From Paenibacillus sp. JCM 18996 (GTDB lineage Bacteria > Bacillota > Bacilli > Paenibacillales > NBRC-103111), in NCBI GenBank assembly GCA_001313085.1, contig BBFE01000002.1, positions 62,001 through 126,000 of the forward strand: a stretch of 64,000 bases of DNA. The letters are read 5' to 3'. Position 1 is the first letter of the stretch, and every line of letters begins with the position of its first letter. Positions 1 to 9,943 of the stretch are shown one piece after another. A program made the translations under genes and the position numbers. Under the pieces are notes generated by a model. It saw only the letters and a list, made by a program, of their open reading frames with translations, was not told the DNA's origin and did not search any database.

Positions 1-1406
1 CTCGTCATTGTAATCCTGTGGCTGGCCGCCGTGATGCTGTATCAGACGCAGAAGCCGCTCCCGGCCGGAGTTTCTTTTGAAGGAAAGGTCCACCACGTGC
101 AGGATGTCGACTTTCTTTGGGATTTATCCTATAAAAAAAAGCCGGACGGTTCGCAGACCTACGACCAGAGGATCTTCGACCATGTATATCAAGCGATCGG
201 CTCCGCGCAAAAAAAATTTGTGGTAGTGGACATGTTTCTGTTCAACGGATATTACGATAAAAAAACAAATCTTTCCCCCCTCTAAGCGAAACGCTGGCGC
301 AGAAACTGATCGACCGCAAGAAGCAGGTGCCTGGGCTGCAGGTCATCGTTCTGTCCGACGAGGTCAACACCTCTTATGGCTCTCATCCGGCCCGCGAGTT
401 GGAAAAGCTCAAAGCGGCGGGCATCCCCTGCCTTATTACACCCACGGATCAGCTGAGAGACTCCACTCCGTTCTATTCCGCGGTATGGCGTACTTTCCTG
501 CAGTGGTTCGGCCAAACGGGCAAAGGGTGGATTCCGAACCCGATGGCGAACACCGCTCCTCCCATGACGCTGCGCTCTTATCTGGAGCTGTTCAATGTAA
601 AGGCCAACCACCGCAAAGCCGTAATCACGGAGAACACCGCCATTGTCATGTCCGCCAATGCGCACGATGCCAGCTTTTATAACTCCAATATCGGTTTTGA
701 AGTAAAAGGAAGCGCCCTGATAGAGGACTCGCTGACTGCAGAGCAGGCGGTGTCCGATCTGGCTGGGGGACCGAAGCTGCCCGAGTACAAGAGCGACGGT
801 AGGGAATCGGGGGACACTGGCGTACAGCTGTTAACGGAAGGCAAAATTTACAGCCATCTGCTGGATACTATAAAAGCGAGCAAGCCCGGCGATACGATAT
901 GGATGGGGATGTTCTACCTGGCCGACCGTTCGGTGATAAGGGAGCTGCTGCAGGCGGCCGAAAGAGGCGTGAAAATTAACCTGATCCTGGACCCCAACCA
1001 GAACGCGTTCGGCCAGGATAAAATCGGCATCCCCAACCGCCCGGTGGCGAGGGAGCTGATGGAGAAATCGAATGGCCGCATCGAAATCCGCTGGTATAAC
1101 ACACTGAAAGAGCAGTATCATACCAAACTGTTAATGGTGACCAATGCCACGCAATCCGTTATTCTGGGCGGTTCCGCGAATTTTACTCCCAGAAATCTGG
1201 ACGATCTGAATCTGGAAAATAATCTGCTTGTCACCGCGCCTTCCGGCAGCCGGGTGGCCCAGGAGACGGGCGCCTATTTCCGCAGGCTGTGGAGCAACGA
1301 CGGGGCGCAGTATACGCTCGATTATCCGGCTTACGAGGACAAGATGGTTCCTGTCAAGAGAGTACTGTACCGGCTGCAAGGGCTGCTGGGCTTTACTACG
1401 TTCTAG
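1..1406 (+). CDS. Phospholipase D-like protein, 5' end outside window
   Basis: The open frame runs off the left edge, beginning in a hydrophobic stretch (VILWLAAVML) that looks like an N-terminal membrane anchor. Two PLD-type half-sites are visible, NHRKAVITE near base 610 and YHTKLLMVTN near base 1117, each followed by a conserved S/A-N segment (SANAHD, GSANFTPRN). This is the duplicated layout of PLD/cardiolipin-synthase proteins, which cut or transfer phosphodiester bonds of phospholipids. The aspartate of the HxKxxxxD motif is not at its usual position in either copy, so catalysis is uncertain. The frame breaks at the A7 run 259-265; five A residues restore a continuous protein (YYDKNKSFPPLSETL). 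Family is clear, substrate unknown. Confidence 0.8.
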
Positions 1407-1441
1407 CGTCCAATCGGATAACGCCTATAACATGAGATTAT

Positions 1442-2318
1442 TTAGACAAAGCTTTTTTTCGCCAGCATCAACGCTCCGCACAGGCCTGCGTTATCGCCTA
1501 GCCCCGGCGGTACGATATACCGGTCTATCCCCGACAGGATTTCTTCTTTTTTGCACATAGCCGTTTAACGACTCCTGCACCTTTTGCCTGATGAGCGGGA
1601 ACAGCTGGGCCTGCTGCATTACGCCGCCGCCCATAATGATCCTCTTGGGGGACAGGATATAAATGAACTGCACTGCCGCTTGAGCCAGATAATGCGCTTC
1701 CACCTCCCAAACCCGGCCTTCCGCGACCAGTTCGGCCCCCTTCCTGCCCCATCTCTTCTCGATTGCCGGACCGGCCGCCATACCCTCAAGGCAGCCTCCA
1801 TGAAACGGACACGCTCCCGCAAACTCATCCTCCGGATGCTTAATCACCGAAATGTGGCCCATCTCCGGATGAAGCAGTCCGTGCAGCAGATTGCCTTCCA
1901 CCACCGCTCCTGCCCCGATCCCGGTTCCTATGGTAACGTATACACAGCTGTCCAGCCCTTTAGCCGCTCCCCATTCCGCTTCGCCAAGCGCCGCCGCGTT
2001 GACATCCGTATCGAAGCCCGCCGGTACCTCAAAATGCCGCTTTATCCCGCCCAGCAGATCATAACCGCTCCAGCCAGGTTTGGGCGTTGAGGTGATATAG
2101 CCGTAAGTGGGACTCGAAGGGTCCAAATCTACAGGGCCGAAGGTGCCGATCCCCATCGCTTCTATGTTATGGCCTTTGAAGAAATCGATGACCTCGGAGA
2201 CGGTCTCTTCAGGGCGCCTTGTCTCGAAGCTGGCTCTTTCCATAATCTCTCCGTTTTCATTGCCGATGCCGCATACGAATTTTGTCCCGCCGGCTTCAAT
2301 CGCTCCCAATTTTAACAT
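1442..2318 (-). CDS. ROK-family fructokinase/glucokinase
   Basis: Cytoplasmic sugar kinase of about 291 residues. The start is the ATG at 2318, preceded by GGGAGG at good spacing; an upstream in-frame ATG at 2363 lacks a site. Visible are the N-terminal phosphate loop EAGGTKF, the GTGIGAG segment and the metal-binding CPFHGGCLEG signature followed by GPAIEKRWG, typical of the ScrK/YdhR/GmuE-type fructokinases (fructose + ATP to fructose 6-phosphate). The last ~35 codons are out of frame because of one extra T in the run 1547-1552; corrected, the protein ends ...GLCGALMLAKKSFV, the family's usual C-terminus. It converges on the PLD-like gene and is divergent from the TetR gene. Glucose as substrate cannot be excluded. 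Confidence 0.85.
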
Positions 2319-2462
2319 CAAGCTTCCTCCCAAGGCAGTTGATAGATTAGTGACTATGTTCAAGATACTCGAACGGTTGCTTTTTTTTCAATAGATGTTT
2401 CCATGGCAGCAGAGCGTTTTGTTTTGGTTATTCATCCCGTTGTTTCGTAAAGGAGAAGCCGT

Positions 2463-3083
2463 ATGACCAATTCCGAACCGGATGGCAAAATGCGTATCCT
2501 TCTCGCCGCCAAGAAGCTTTTTTGCCCATCAGGACTTTGATGCAACAAGCGTGCGCCAAATCTGTGAGGAGGCCGAAGCGAATGTAGCGCTGGTCTCTTA
2601 TCACTTTGGCGGCAAGGAAAAGGTTTTTTAACGCGCTGTATGACACTTTTTTTCCCAACGAGCCGTATCTCGCTATATGAAGACATCCTGACAGATCCCG
2701 TCCGCGGTGTCGCTTTGGTAATCCGGGAGGTGATCCGCTTTCGCGATCTGGATCCCGAAATGGCGGCCATTACCGTTCGTGAAATCGTCACGCAGAGCCC
2801 GCGGGGCGAGCAATTGAAAGAGCACACCGTGCCTCTGTGGCAGAGGCTGCGTCAAATGCTGGAGGAAGGCAGAAAGAAAGGTTTCTTCCATTACGAATCT
2901 GCGGAACTTGCCACGATGTTTGTTATGGGTGCTGTGCTGTTTCCCGCGGAATCCGCAGTGACGAGAGCGCTGCTTAGCGGAACTACAATTCCTACCGATG
3001 TCAAAGTCGCGGAGATCACTCGCTTTGTTTTTAGCGGACTTGGCGCCCCGGACCTTATACCGGTGAAAATTGAAAGCGACTAG
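2463..3083 (+). CDS. TetR/AcrR-family transcriptional regulator
   Basis: One-component regulator of about 205 residues. The start is the ATG at 2463 behind AAAGGAG. The N-terminal helix-turn-helix reads KLFAHQDFDATSVRQICEEA followed by VALVSYHFGGKEKVF, the classical TetR pattern; the rest is a helical ligand-binding/dimer domain with no recognisable ligand. The reading frame is broken at T runs 2518-2523, 2624-2629 and 2647-2653, each fitting an over-long run. It is transcribed away from the fructokinase, so it may control it or itself; the target is not evident. It converges with ccdC over a shared hairpin. Confidence 0.85.
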
Positions 3084-3144
3084 AGAAAGGCTGACTTGTT
3101 CATTCCGGTCTTCAGCCATGCTTGTCGCAGTAATTCAGTTGCAC

Positions 3145-3176
3145 AAAAAAAATCGAGGCCTCTCAAGGCCTCGATT
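3145..3176 (-). terminator. Rho-independent terminator after ccdC
   Basis: A 10-bp perfect stem, AATCGAGGCC at 3151-3160 and its complement at 3167-3176, with a six-base loop. On the minus strand it is followed by eight T residues (A run 3145-3152), so it terminates ccdC. It lies between convergent genes, but there is no T run directly on the plus-strand side. Confidence 0.75.
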
Positions 3177-3178
3177 CG

Positions 3179-3686
3179 TTATTTTTTTTCAGGGGAATCC
3201 CCTGTTCCTTGCATCGCTTTATCAACAGCTTATATTCCCGCAGCATGGCGAGCCTCCACGGCACCAGCATGCCGAACGCGAGGATGAAGAAGATACCGCC
3301 CGTCTGCATAATGCTCACATATTGCTCCACCAGATCATGCAGCACAATTCGAAGCATGAGCAGCAGGAATATAAACACAATAAACATCTTGGAACGCTTC
3401 AGGTAGATCTCACCGTCCACTACATGGAACCTGGATGCCCGTATCAGCGGATAGGAGAACAGCAAGCTCCCGCCACAAAAGCGATCATCCCCAAGTCCAG
3501 GGTATTCGCGCAGCCGGAACGATAAACATCCCGAACCCCGTAGCCATGCCGAGCGGAGGGATAATGATTTTTTTTCAAAGTTGTCGGCTTGTCCGATGAG
3601 CGCATCCGGAACGCAATAACGGTTAAACCGCCGATCAGCGAGATGACGATGGAAGCGAAGTGTGAAAGCGAGAGGCTGTTCACCAT
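3179..3686 (-). CDS. ccdC: CcdC-family membrane protein
   Basis: Integral membrane protein of about 165 residues with hydrophobic segments near residues 10-25, 45-60, 65-85, 100-120 and 125-145. After frame repair it reads MVNSLSLSHFASIVIS ... FRMRSSDKPTTLKKI ... RFHVVDGEIYLKRSK ..., matching the CcdC family known from the Bacillus ccdA-ccdC cytochrome c maturation neighbourhood; there CcdC is dispensable and its role unknown. The start ATG at 3686 has a GGAGGGAG site. The frame is disturbed at the T8 run 3568-3575 and by two short deletions near 3490 and 3465; the last codon is set assuming six A residues before TAA. ccdA is not adjacent. Confidence 0.8.
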
Positions 3687-3773
3687 TTCTCCCTCCTCTG
3701 TTCAGTGTAATGTTCCGTAATCCATTTTACACCAAAAGACGTATCACTACCAACCGACGGTTCCGCCGCATAA

Positions 3774-4088
3774 TTATTGCACAGTCGAGTTAAATGTCAT
3801 AATCCAAACCGAACCGGCTACGATCGTAAAGACGATGACGACACCAAGAATCAATGCCATCACGTTGTATCTTGGCTTGTCGCCTTCCTTAATATGCATG
3901 AAGAAGAATAACTGAACAAGGAACTGCAGTACTGCCGCCACAAGCAAAGAAGAAATCAGCGGCAATCCTCTGATGCCGGTGTTGACCACCAGAACCAGCG
4001 GAATGATGGTCAATACGATGGAAAGAATGAATCCGATCGTATACGATTTGAAAGATCCATGGCTTTCGTGTGCTTCATGTTGTGACAT
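3774..4088 (-). CDS. qoxD: aa3-600 quinol oxidase subunit IV
   Basis: Intact 104-residue protein with three membrane helices (about residues 16-36, 42-65, 75-97) and the conserved FFFMHIKEGDKPRYN segment of QoxD/CyoD-type subunit IV. It has no metal ligands; the family helps assembly of the CuB centre in subunit I. It is the last gene of qoxABCD: its ATG lies one base after the qoxC stop. It is one of the few genes here without a frame break. Confidence 0.92.
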   Translation of the reverse strand: MSQHEAHESHGSFKSYTIGFILSIVLTIIPLVLVVNTGIRGLPLISSLLVAAVLQFLVQLFFFMHIKEGDKPRYNVMALILGVVIVFTIVAGSVWIMTFNSTVQ

Positions 4089-4089
4089 G

Positions 4090-4692
4090 CTACATCACCC
4101 CCAACAGGTAGACGACGGTGAACAGGAAGATCCAAATCACGTCAAGAAAGTGCCAGTACAGCGTAACGTTAAACATTTTTCTCTCGGTAATCGCATTAAT
4201 TCCCCGGCGGTTAATCTGGATCATGATCGCGATCATCCACACTAATCCCAACGAAACGTGAAGACCGTGTGTACCTACCAGAGTGAAGAAGGCCGACCAG
4301 TATGCGCTGGTGGAAATGGACGCTCCTTCTCCCACCAAGTGTACAAACTCGTTTATTTCGAGACCGATGAACGCTAATCCCAACAAAGCCGTAACGATCA
4401 GCCATCCGATCAGCGCTTTTACTTTACCTTTGTGCATAGCGAGTGACGCCAATCCGCTTGTATAGGAGCTTGTGAGCAGAATGAAAGTTTCCGCCATAAA
4501 CATCGGAATTTCAAACAGCTCTTTGCCCACGGGGCCGCCTGCGGTATGAGAGCGCAGAACGACAAAGGTCGCAAACAAGGAACCGAACAGAACGCAGTCC
4601 GTTACGAGGAAGATCCAGAAGCCCAGCTTCTTCAGGGCTTCCTGCTCCCCATGATGATCATGATGATCATGATGTGCCGCAGCATGTGCCAT
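4090..4692 (-). CDS. qoxC: aa3-600 quinol oxidase subunit III
   Basis: Intact 200-residue subunit III of the heme-copper quinol oxidase, with five predicted membrane helices and the family's GFWIFLVTDCVLFGSLFATF start and HGLHVSLGLVWM / YWHFLDVIWIFLF helices. The N-terminus is strikingly histidine-rich ([15 protein letters not shown]). The start codon overlaps the qoxB stop by one base (TAATG), so the two are translationally coupled. Subunit III stabilises the catalytic core and proton uptake. Confidence 0.93.
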   Translation of the reverse strand: MAHAAAHHDHHDHHGEQEALKKLGFWIFLVTDCVLFGSLFATFVVLRSHTAGGPVGKELFEIPMFMAETFILLTSSYTSGLASLAMHKGKVKALIGWLIVTALLGLAFIGLEINEFVHLVGEGASISTSAYWSAFFTLVGTHGLHVSLGLVWMIAIMIQINRRGINAITERKMFNVTLYWHFLDVIWIFLFTVVYLLGVM

Positions 4693-6671
4693 TATCGAAC
4701 CCTCCCTATCGCAGCTTCAGCTTCCGTGCGCTCAATTTCATCAACAGGGATGTAGTAATCGGTATCGTATTGGAAGGATCTCGCCAGCAGACAAGCGCCG
4801 ACTCCAATAAATCCGATGATGCCCATCCACACCCATCCGAAGGTTAACCCGAAACCTACAAGGAACCAAAAACGCCGACATGATGAACGGAATACCCGAA
4901 TTTTTTCGGCATATGAATCGGCTCCAGATGAACGGCCTGTTTCTTGGAAGGAGCTTTCTCCATTCTCTCCTTCGCTCTCCAGAAAGCGTCCTGCTCACTG
5001 GCATCAGGCACAACGGCAAAGTTGTACAAAGGAGCCGGAGAAGGAATCGACCATTCCAGGGTGCGTCCGTTCCATGGATCGCCTGTAGTGTCTTTCTCCC
5101 CCATTTTGATACTGTAAGCAATTTGCCATACTTGGAAAATGAACCCGATACCCATCAAAAAAACGCACCGATAGTGGAAACGAAGTTAGCCGGAGCCCAG
5201 CCTGTGTCCCAACCGTAAGTGTACACTCTGCGAGTCATTCCCATGAAGCCTAAAGCATACTGAGGCATAAAACATACATAGAAGCCGATATTCCACAGCC
5301 AGAACGCCCATTGGCCCAGACGTTCGTTGAGCTTGAATCCGAACATTTTTGGCCACCAGTAGTAAATCCCTGCCAGGTAGCCGAACACTACGCCCCCGAT
5401 CAGCACTTGGTGGAAGTGGGCGATCAGGAAGTAACTGTTATGGTATTGGTAGTCCGCAGGAGCAACTGCAAGCATGACCCCTGTTGCACCGCCAACGACA
5501 AAGCAAGGGATAAAGCCCAGAGTCCACAGCATAGGCTGCTTTATCTGAATCCGCCCGCGGAACATCGTAAACAGCCAGTTGAAAATCTTAACCCCTGTCG
5601 GAATCCCGATCAGCATCGTCGAGACGGCGAAGAACGCGTTGACGTCTGCACCCGCACCCATAGTGAAGAAGTGATGGACCAAACAAAGAAGGATAATACA
5701 GCGATTAGCATCATGGAGAATACCATGGATTTGTAGCCGAAAATTGATTTTTTTTGGAGAAGGTGGCCACGATTTCAGAGAAAATACCGAAGGCCGGAAT
5801 GATCACGATATAGACCTCGGGATGGCCCCACATCCAGATCAAGTTGACATACATCATTGGGTTTCCGCCCAGGTCCGTCGTAAAGAAATGGGCTCCGAAG
5901 AACCGGTCGATGAACAAGAGAGCCAAGGTTACGGTTAGAATCGGGAACGCGAAAATAATCATAATTGAGCTGGAAAGAACCGACCAGGAGAACAGCGGCA
6001 TTTTCATCAATTTCATGCCGGGTGCTCTCATTTTCAGGATCGTTACCAGGAAGTTGATCCCGGTCGCCAAGCTGCCGATTCCTGAGATCTGAATTCCCCA
6101 GATATAGAAGTTCTGTCCAACCCCCGGACTACCATACAATTCCGATAAAGGCGGATAGGACAACCATCCTGCGTCGAGATCCCCCGATTACAAAGGACAG
6201 GTTCAACAGCATCGCTCCAAACATAAACAGCCAGAAGCTCATTGCGTTCAGGAACGGGTAAGCTACGTCGCGTGCTCCAAGCTGCAGCGGAACGACGATG
6301 TTAAACAAGGCGAACATCATTGGCATCGCCATGAACAGAATCATGATCGTACCGTGGGTGGTGAATACCGCGTTATAGTGATCCGCATGCAGGAACTGCA
6401 CATTAGGCAGCGCCAGCTGCAAACGCATCATGATGGCGTCGACGCCGCCGCGGAAAAGCATAAGCAACGAGGCGATCAAGTACATAATTCCGATCTTCTT
6501 ATGGTCGACGGTTGTGATCCATTCCCGCCACAGCCAGTTCCATTTCTTGAAATAAGTAAGAATGAAGACGATGGCTACCGAAGTTAAGCCGATCGCCACA
6601 TCCGCTCCATAAATGAGCGGGTCGCCGGTAACGAAGAATGTAGAAGCGAATGCTTTAATCTTATCTAACAA
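4692..6671 (-). CDS. qoxB: aa3-600 quinol oxidase subunit I (broken by run-length shifts)
   Basis: Catalytic subunit, about 655 residues, that oxidises menaquinol, reduces O2 and pumps protons. Heme and copper ligands are visible: TTHGTIMIL (low-spin heme), [10 protein letters not shown] (CuB His and the cross-linked Tyr), HHFFTMGAG, and [13 protein letters not shown]. The start is TTG at 6671 behind GGAGGG, just after qoxA. The frame shifts near 6170 (missing bases in SPDAGW), at the T8 run 5748-5755, near 5680 (missing C), at the A7 run 5157-5163, at the T run 4901-4906 and at the A5 run 4868-4872. Read through, the C-terminus is complete (...[16 protein letters not shown]) and overlaps qoxC by one base. 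Confidence 0.9.
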
Positions 6672-6689
6672 AAGGGGTCCCTCCTCTCT

Positions 6690-7712
6690 CTATTGCTTCA
6701 TATGAGACATATCGTGCTGCTTCATGTTTGACATATCGTGCTGGTTCGTATTTTGCTTCTTGCTGTCGCCGTTCTCAGGCGCCGGCACTACGTTAAAAGG
6801 ATTGTCTTTGGCCGGCCCGTTGACCTTCCGGTCTTCATTCGTCGCATGATGGTGTTCTCCGCCGCCGTTCTTATTTACGATATATTCAAACAGCCCGTCA
6901 GTAGGAAGAATACGTCGCTTTATCGGCAGTCCCTTTTTTGAGCTAAAGTATTATAGCCTTCCTGGGTAAGAGCAGGCGATGATTGCTTAGCCTGTTTGGC
7001 CCATGCATCGAATTCGTCCTGAGATTTCGCAACGACCTTAAACTGCATATGGGCGAAGCCGGATCCGGAGAAGTTGGCTCCCTTACCATCATATTCGCCA
7101 GGGTGGTCCGCCTGCAGCCAAAGCTGCATCGCCATACCCGGCATCGTATATTCCTGTCCTGCCAGCTGAGGAACCCAGAAGGAGTTCATCGGCGCGTCGG
7201 AGGTAAGGACGAATTCCACAGGCTTGCCTGTAGGAATTTCCACATAGTTGACGGTGGCAATCTTCTGGTCGGGATAAGTAAACAGCCATTTCCAGTCGAG
7301 CGAAGTCACCTCGATCTTGATCGGCGTCGTGTCCTTGACAGGCGGCTTGACCAGCGCGTAAGTATCTCTTACGGTAAAGAATCCGAGAACTGCAATGATA
7401 ATGATCGGAATCCCCCACCATATAGTTTCAAGTGTCTTGCTGTCATCCCATTCCGGAGTATACGGCGCTTTGTTGTCCGGAGTATCCCGGTAACGGTATA
7501 CTATATAAATAAGAAGAATAATGACAGGAATTACAACAACGGCACACAAAATAATCGATAAAATAATCAATCGGGCTTGAGTCTCCGCAACCGGCCCCTT
7601 CGGGTTAAAAAACTACATATTTACTGTCGCATCCGGCAAGCATTAGCGTAGTGAACGCAGCCAGGACGGCCAGGTAGATACGAGCGAGCTTCCCCTTGTT
7701 ACTCCCCACCAC
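6690..7712 (-). CDS. qoxA: aa3-600 quinol oxidase subunit II, lipoprotein
   Basis: Subunit II of about 340 residues. The N-terminus is a lipoprotein signal (LAVLAAFTTLMLAGCDS), followed by two membrane helices and a cupredoxin domain (SLDWKWLFTYPDQ, APMNSFWVPQLAGQ). The CuA ligands of cytochrome c oxidases are absent (GANFSGSGFAHM instead of CxxxC), which identifies a quinol oxidase. The start is GTG at 7712 behind GAGGAGA; an ATG nearby is out of frame. Breaks: A run 7607-7612, T run 6934-6939, and a shift near 6915. The corrected C-terminus is unusual, with HHHATNED and two copies of QHDMS(N/H)MK. qoxB starts 18 bases downstream. Confidence 0.88.
6695..6742 (-). repeat. 24-bp tandem repeat coding a His/Met tail
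   Basis: Two consecutive 24-bp units (6695-6718 and 6719-6742) differ at three positions and encode QHDMSNMK and QHDMSHMK at the extreme C-terminus of QoxA. The unit length is a multiple of three, so it reads as an in-frame duplication. Confidence 0.75.
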
Positions 7713-7925
7713 TTGTCATCTCCTCTCTAGCAACCTTGCATAAATGTTATCAATAAAATACCAGCTACATCATCATAAAGCATTTTCAGTGATTTTTTTA
7801 CACGCCAAAATGAAAATTCGAAAAGTCGTATCATTTCTGTTGAAAAGTATTCATAAGATTTTCACTAGTTGATCATATCTTTGTTGAAATATGGTGCTTT
7901 TACGAACTATTGCTATTTTAAGCAC
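7713..7925. other. Intergenic region upstream of qoxA
   Basis: No gene seen. The AT-rich sequence should hold the qoxA promoter on the minus strand; a TATGAT box can be picked out near 7775 but no well-spaced -35 box. The far end meets the terminator of the next minus-strand gene. Confidence 0.5.
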
Positions 7926-7965
7926 AAAAAAAACCTCTCAGGAAACTTTCGTTTCTTAAGAGGTT
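7926..7965 (-). terminator. Terminator after small two-helix membrane gene
   Basis: Imperfect 15-bp stem (AACCTCTCAGGAAAC pairing with GTTTCTTAAGAGGTT) at 7932-7965, followed on the minus strand by eight T residues. It lies 35 bases past the stop codon of the small membrane protein gene. Confidence 0.75.
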
Positions 7966-7999
7966 TTAATCATCTCATCGAATTCTCACACGATTATCG

Positions 8000-8226
8000 T
8001 CACAATCTCTCGCGGTTGTTTACATGCAGCAGCTGGAAAACCGAGCTCATGATAAAAAAAATTCCCATCCCTGCGATCAGGAAGCCCATTCCGACCATCA
8101 AATTCATATTCTCCGTTGTGAAATCCGCCGCATTAAATATAATCAACAAAATTCCGGTTATATTGGCGATCCAGGAAAAAAAACCTGCAGCAGTTGAACG
8201 GCTCTGAGTTCTTTTTTTTCACCCAT
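8000..8226 (-). CDS. Small two-helix membrane protein, unknown function
   Basis: Not recognised. After repair of one over-long T run (8178-8185 region on the plus strand as A8) it encodes about 75 residues: MGEKKELRAVQLLQVFSWIA ... then two hydrophobic helices (ANITGILLIIFNAA and MVGMGFLIAGMGIFFIMSSV) and a basic tail HVNNRERL. The start ATG at 8226 has an AAAGGGG site; a hairpin terminator follows. A conserved small Bacillales membrane protein is likely, but the frame depends on the run-length correction. Confidence 0.6.
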
Positions 8227-8333
8227 GGTTGTTAGCCCCTTTGCTATGTAATGTTTACTCTTTCTTTATATTACCACATTTGTTCTCAAAAATGTTCATA
8301 AGTTGGTCAAATCTTAGACAAATTTTTTTTTTC

Positions 8334-8378
8334 AAAAAAAACAGACTCTCCGGCTCAAATGAACCTACAGAATCTGTT
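8334..8378 (-). terminator. Probable terminator after pdaA-like gene
   Basis: Inverted repeat AACAGA(ct)/(at)TCTGTT around a long loop at 8340-8378, followed on the minus strand by eight T residues (A run 8334-8341). It starts about 20 bases after the stop of the deacetylase gene. The stem is short, so the call is moderate. Confidence 0.5.
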
Positions 8379-8395
8379 AGTGTTCTCTCGCGGTT

Positions 8396-9183
8396 TCAAT
8401 AGCTTTTCGTTTGCATTTGATCGAGACTTTTGAACTCATAGCCCATCTTTCTCGCATCATCGATAATGGAAGCCAACGCCTCGGCATTATCCCTGGACAC
8501 CGAATGCAGCAGAACCACCGCGCCGGGATGAAGTTGGCCCATCACATGGTTGTGCGCGTACGATGCGCCCCTCTGGACCTTGGTATCCCAGTCTTTGTAG
8601 GCGATCGACCAGAATACGCTCGTGTACCCGCATTCCTTGGAGACGGCCAGCATCCTGTCGCTAAAAATGCCTCTTGGCGGGCGCAGAAACCGCATTTCTT
8701 TTTTTGTCCCGTCAGTGCGGCCACTTCCGTCTTGACCTGGTCCAGTTCTTCACGTATCCTGGCGTCGGAAATCTGCGACATATCCGGGTGGCTCCAGGTA
8801 TGGTTCCCGACCAAATGCCCCTCCGCGGCCATGCGCCTCACAAGCTCCGGCTGGTCCTTGATATAGTGGCCTGTAATGAAGAAAGCGGCAGGTACCTTTT
8901 TATCCCTAAGCACGTCGAGTATCTTCACCGTATAGCCGTTCTCATACCCGTTGTCAAATGTAAGGTACAGCTCCTTGCGGGACGTATCCCCCCAGAAAAA
9001 ATGGCCCCGTGCTGCCGAAGGATGCCTTTGAACCCCTCTTCATCTATGGAAGCGGGCTTATGGTTTTTTGCTTTTCTTGAATCCAAAATGAAATGGCGAT
9101 TCTGCCAATGCCGGCGCAGCGTCTATCATGAACAACGAGACGATGATCAGCACAACGGCGCTAAGTGTGGTTAAACGCTTCAA
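8396..9183 (-). CDS. pdaA: PdaA-type polysaccharide deacetylase
   Basis: Exported peptidoglycan N-acetylmuramic acid deacetylase of about 260 residues; in Bacillus PdaA makes muramic-delta-lactam in spore cortex. The start is TTG at 9183, followed by a signal peptide (LKRLTTLSAVVLIIVSLFMIDAAPALA). The NodB domain shows YLTFDNGYENGY (the Asp pair position is the DN of PdaA), HLVGNHTWSHPDM (metal His-x3-His), RFLRPPRGIFSD and LHPGAVVLLHSVS. Breaks lie at the T6 run 9063-9069 (+ strand), the A run near 8996-9001 and the T run near 8698-8705. The DNG variant and overall pattern fit PdaA better than PgdA-type enzymes. Confidence 0.82.
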
Positions 9184-9263
9184 AGTTCGAATCCCCCCTT
9201 CTTCAAATGAAGCTGACAGGGGTAATATGCCATGAAAACCGTAAACTTATGTGCTCGATTCGA

Positions 9264-9793
9264 TCAATACTCCAGGTTATCTTTTAATGACACCTGTCCA
9301 AAATCCCCCGTGGAAATGCTTGGGTTCGAGTGTAATGACGAATGCTTTGGGTCGAGAGAAAGAATCGTATGGTACAATTGCGCCTGATTCTTTCTTTTCG
9401 CCAAAATCTCCATCACCAACCGGTCTCCGTCCCGGCCGCTGCCGATCCAGGCCGTCACTCCATAACCCTTGGAACGAAGAACACTCTCCATTTTCCCGTC
9501 CGCCTTGTTGCAGATGACCTTCAGGGTAATGTACCCGAGAGCCAGCTTTTCCTCTATCCATGAGCCTGTCAGTATGCCCAAGCCATATCCAGCCGCATAT
9601 ACGGTAATACTGGCCACATGATTCAAATATTGGAGCACCAGATTAAGACCGAATACGTAAACTGTAATTTCGATTGTACTGATTAAAGCAGCGATGTATT
9701 TTTGCCCTTTCAACGTAAGAATCATCCTCAAAGTAAAGGCGGAAACATAAACAATTTGAATGAAAAAAAGATTAAAAGCAGAATTTTTGCCAT
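9264..9793 (-). CDS. UPF0316/DUF2179 family membrane protein (YebE-like)
   Basis: About 175 residues: three N-terminal membrane helices (AKILLLIFFIQIVYVSAFTL, AALISTIEITVYVFGLNLVL, ASITVYAAGYGLGILTGSWI) followed by a soluble DUF2179-type domain (VTAWIGSGRDGDRLVMEILAKRKN). The start ATG at 9793 follows AAGGGGG; the shorter downstream ATG would lose the first helix. One T7 run near 9766-9772 (A7 on the plus strand) breaks the frame. The family is widespread in Firmicutes with no known biochemical role. Confidence 0.75.
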
Positions 9794-9864
9794 AATCCTT
9801 GCCCCCTTCACTGGTTGCAGTCTCTGGTGCGTTTCGTTACGTTCATCCAAAAGAGGGCTAAAAG

Positions 9865-9915
9865 AAAAAAAAGGCCGGTTAGCCCCTATACGTGGAGAAT
9901 ACCAAACCTTCCGGC
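9865..9915 (-). terminator. Possible terminator after YheC/D gene
   Basis: GGCCGG at 9873-9878 can pair with CCGGC at 9911-9915 plus flanking GGTT/AACC, and on the minus strand the hairpin is followed by eight T residues (A run 9865-9872). The loop is long, so support is moderate. Confidence 0.45.
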
Positions 9916-9943
9916 AAATATCAAATGAGATCAGCCTGTTCGT

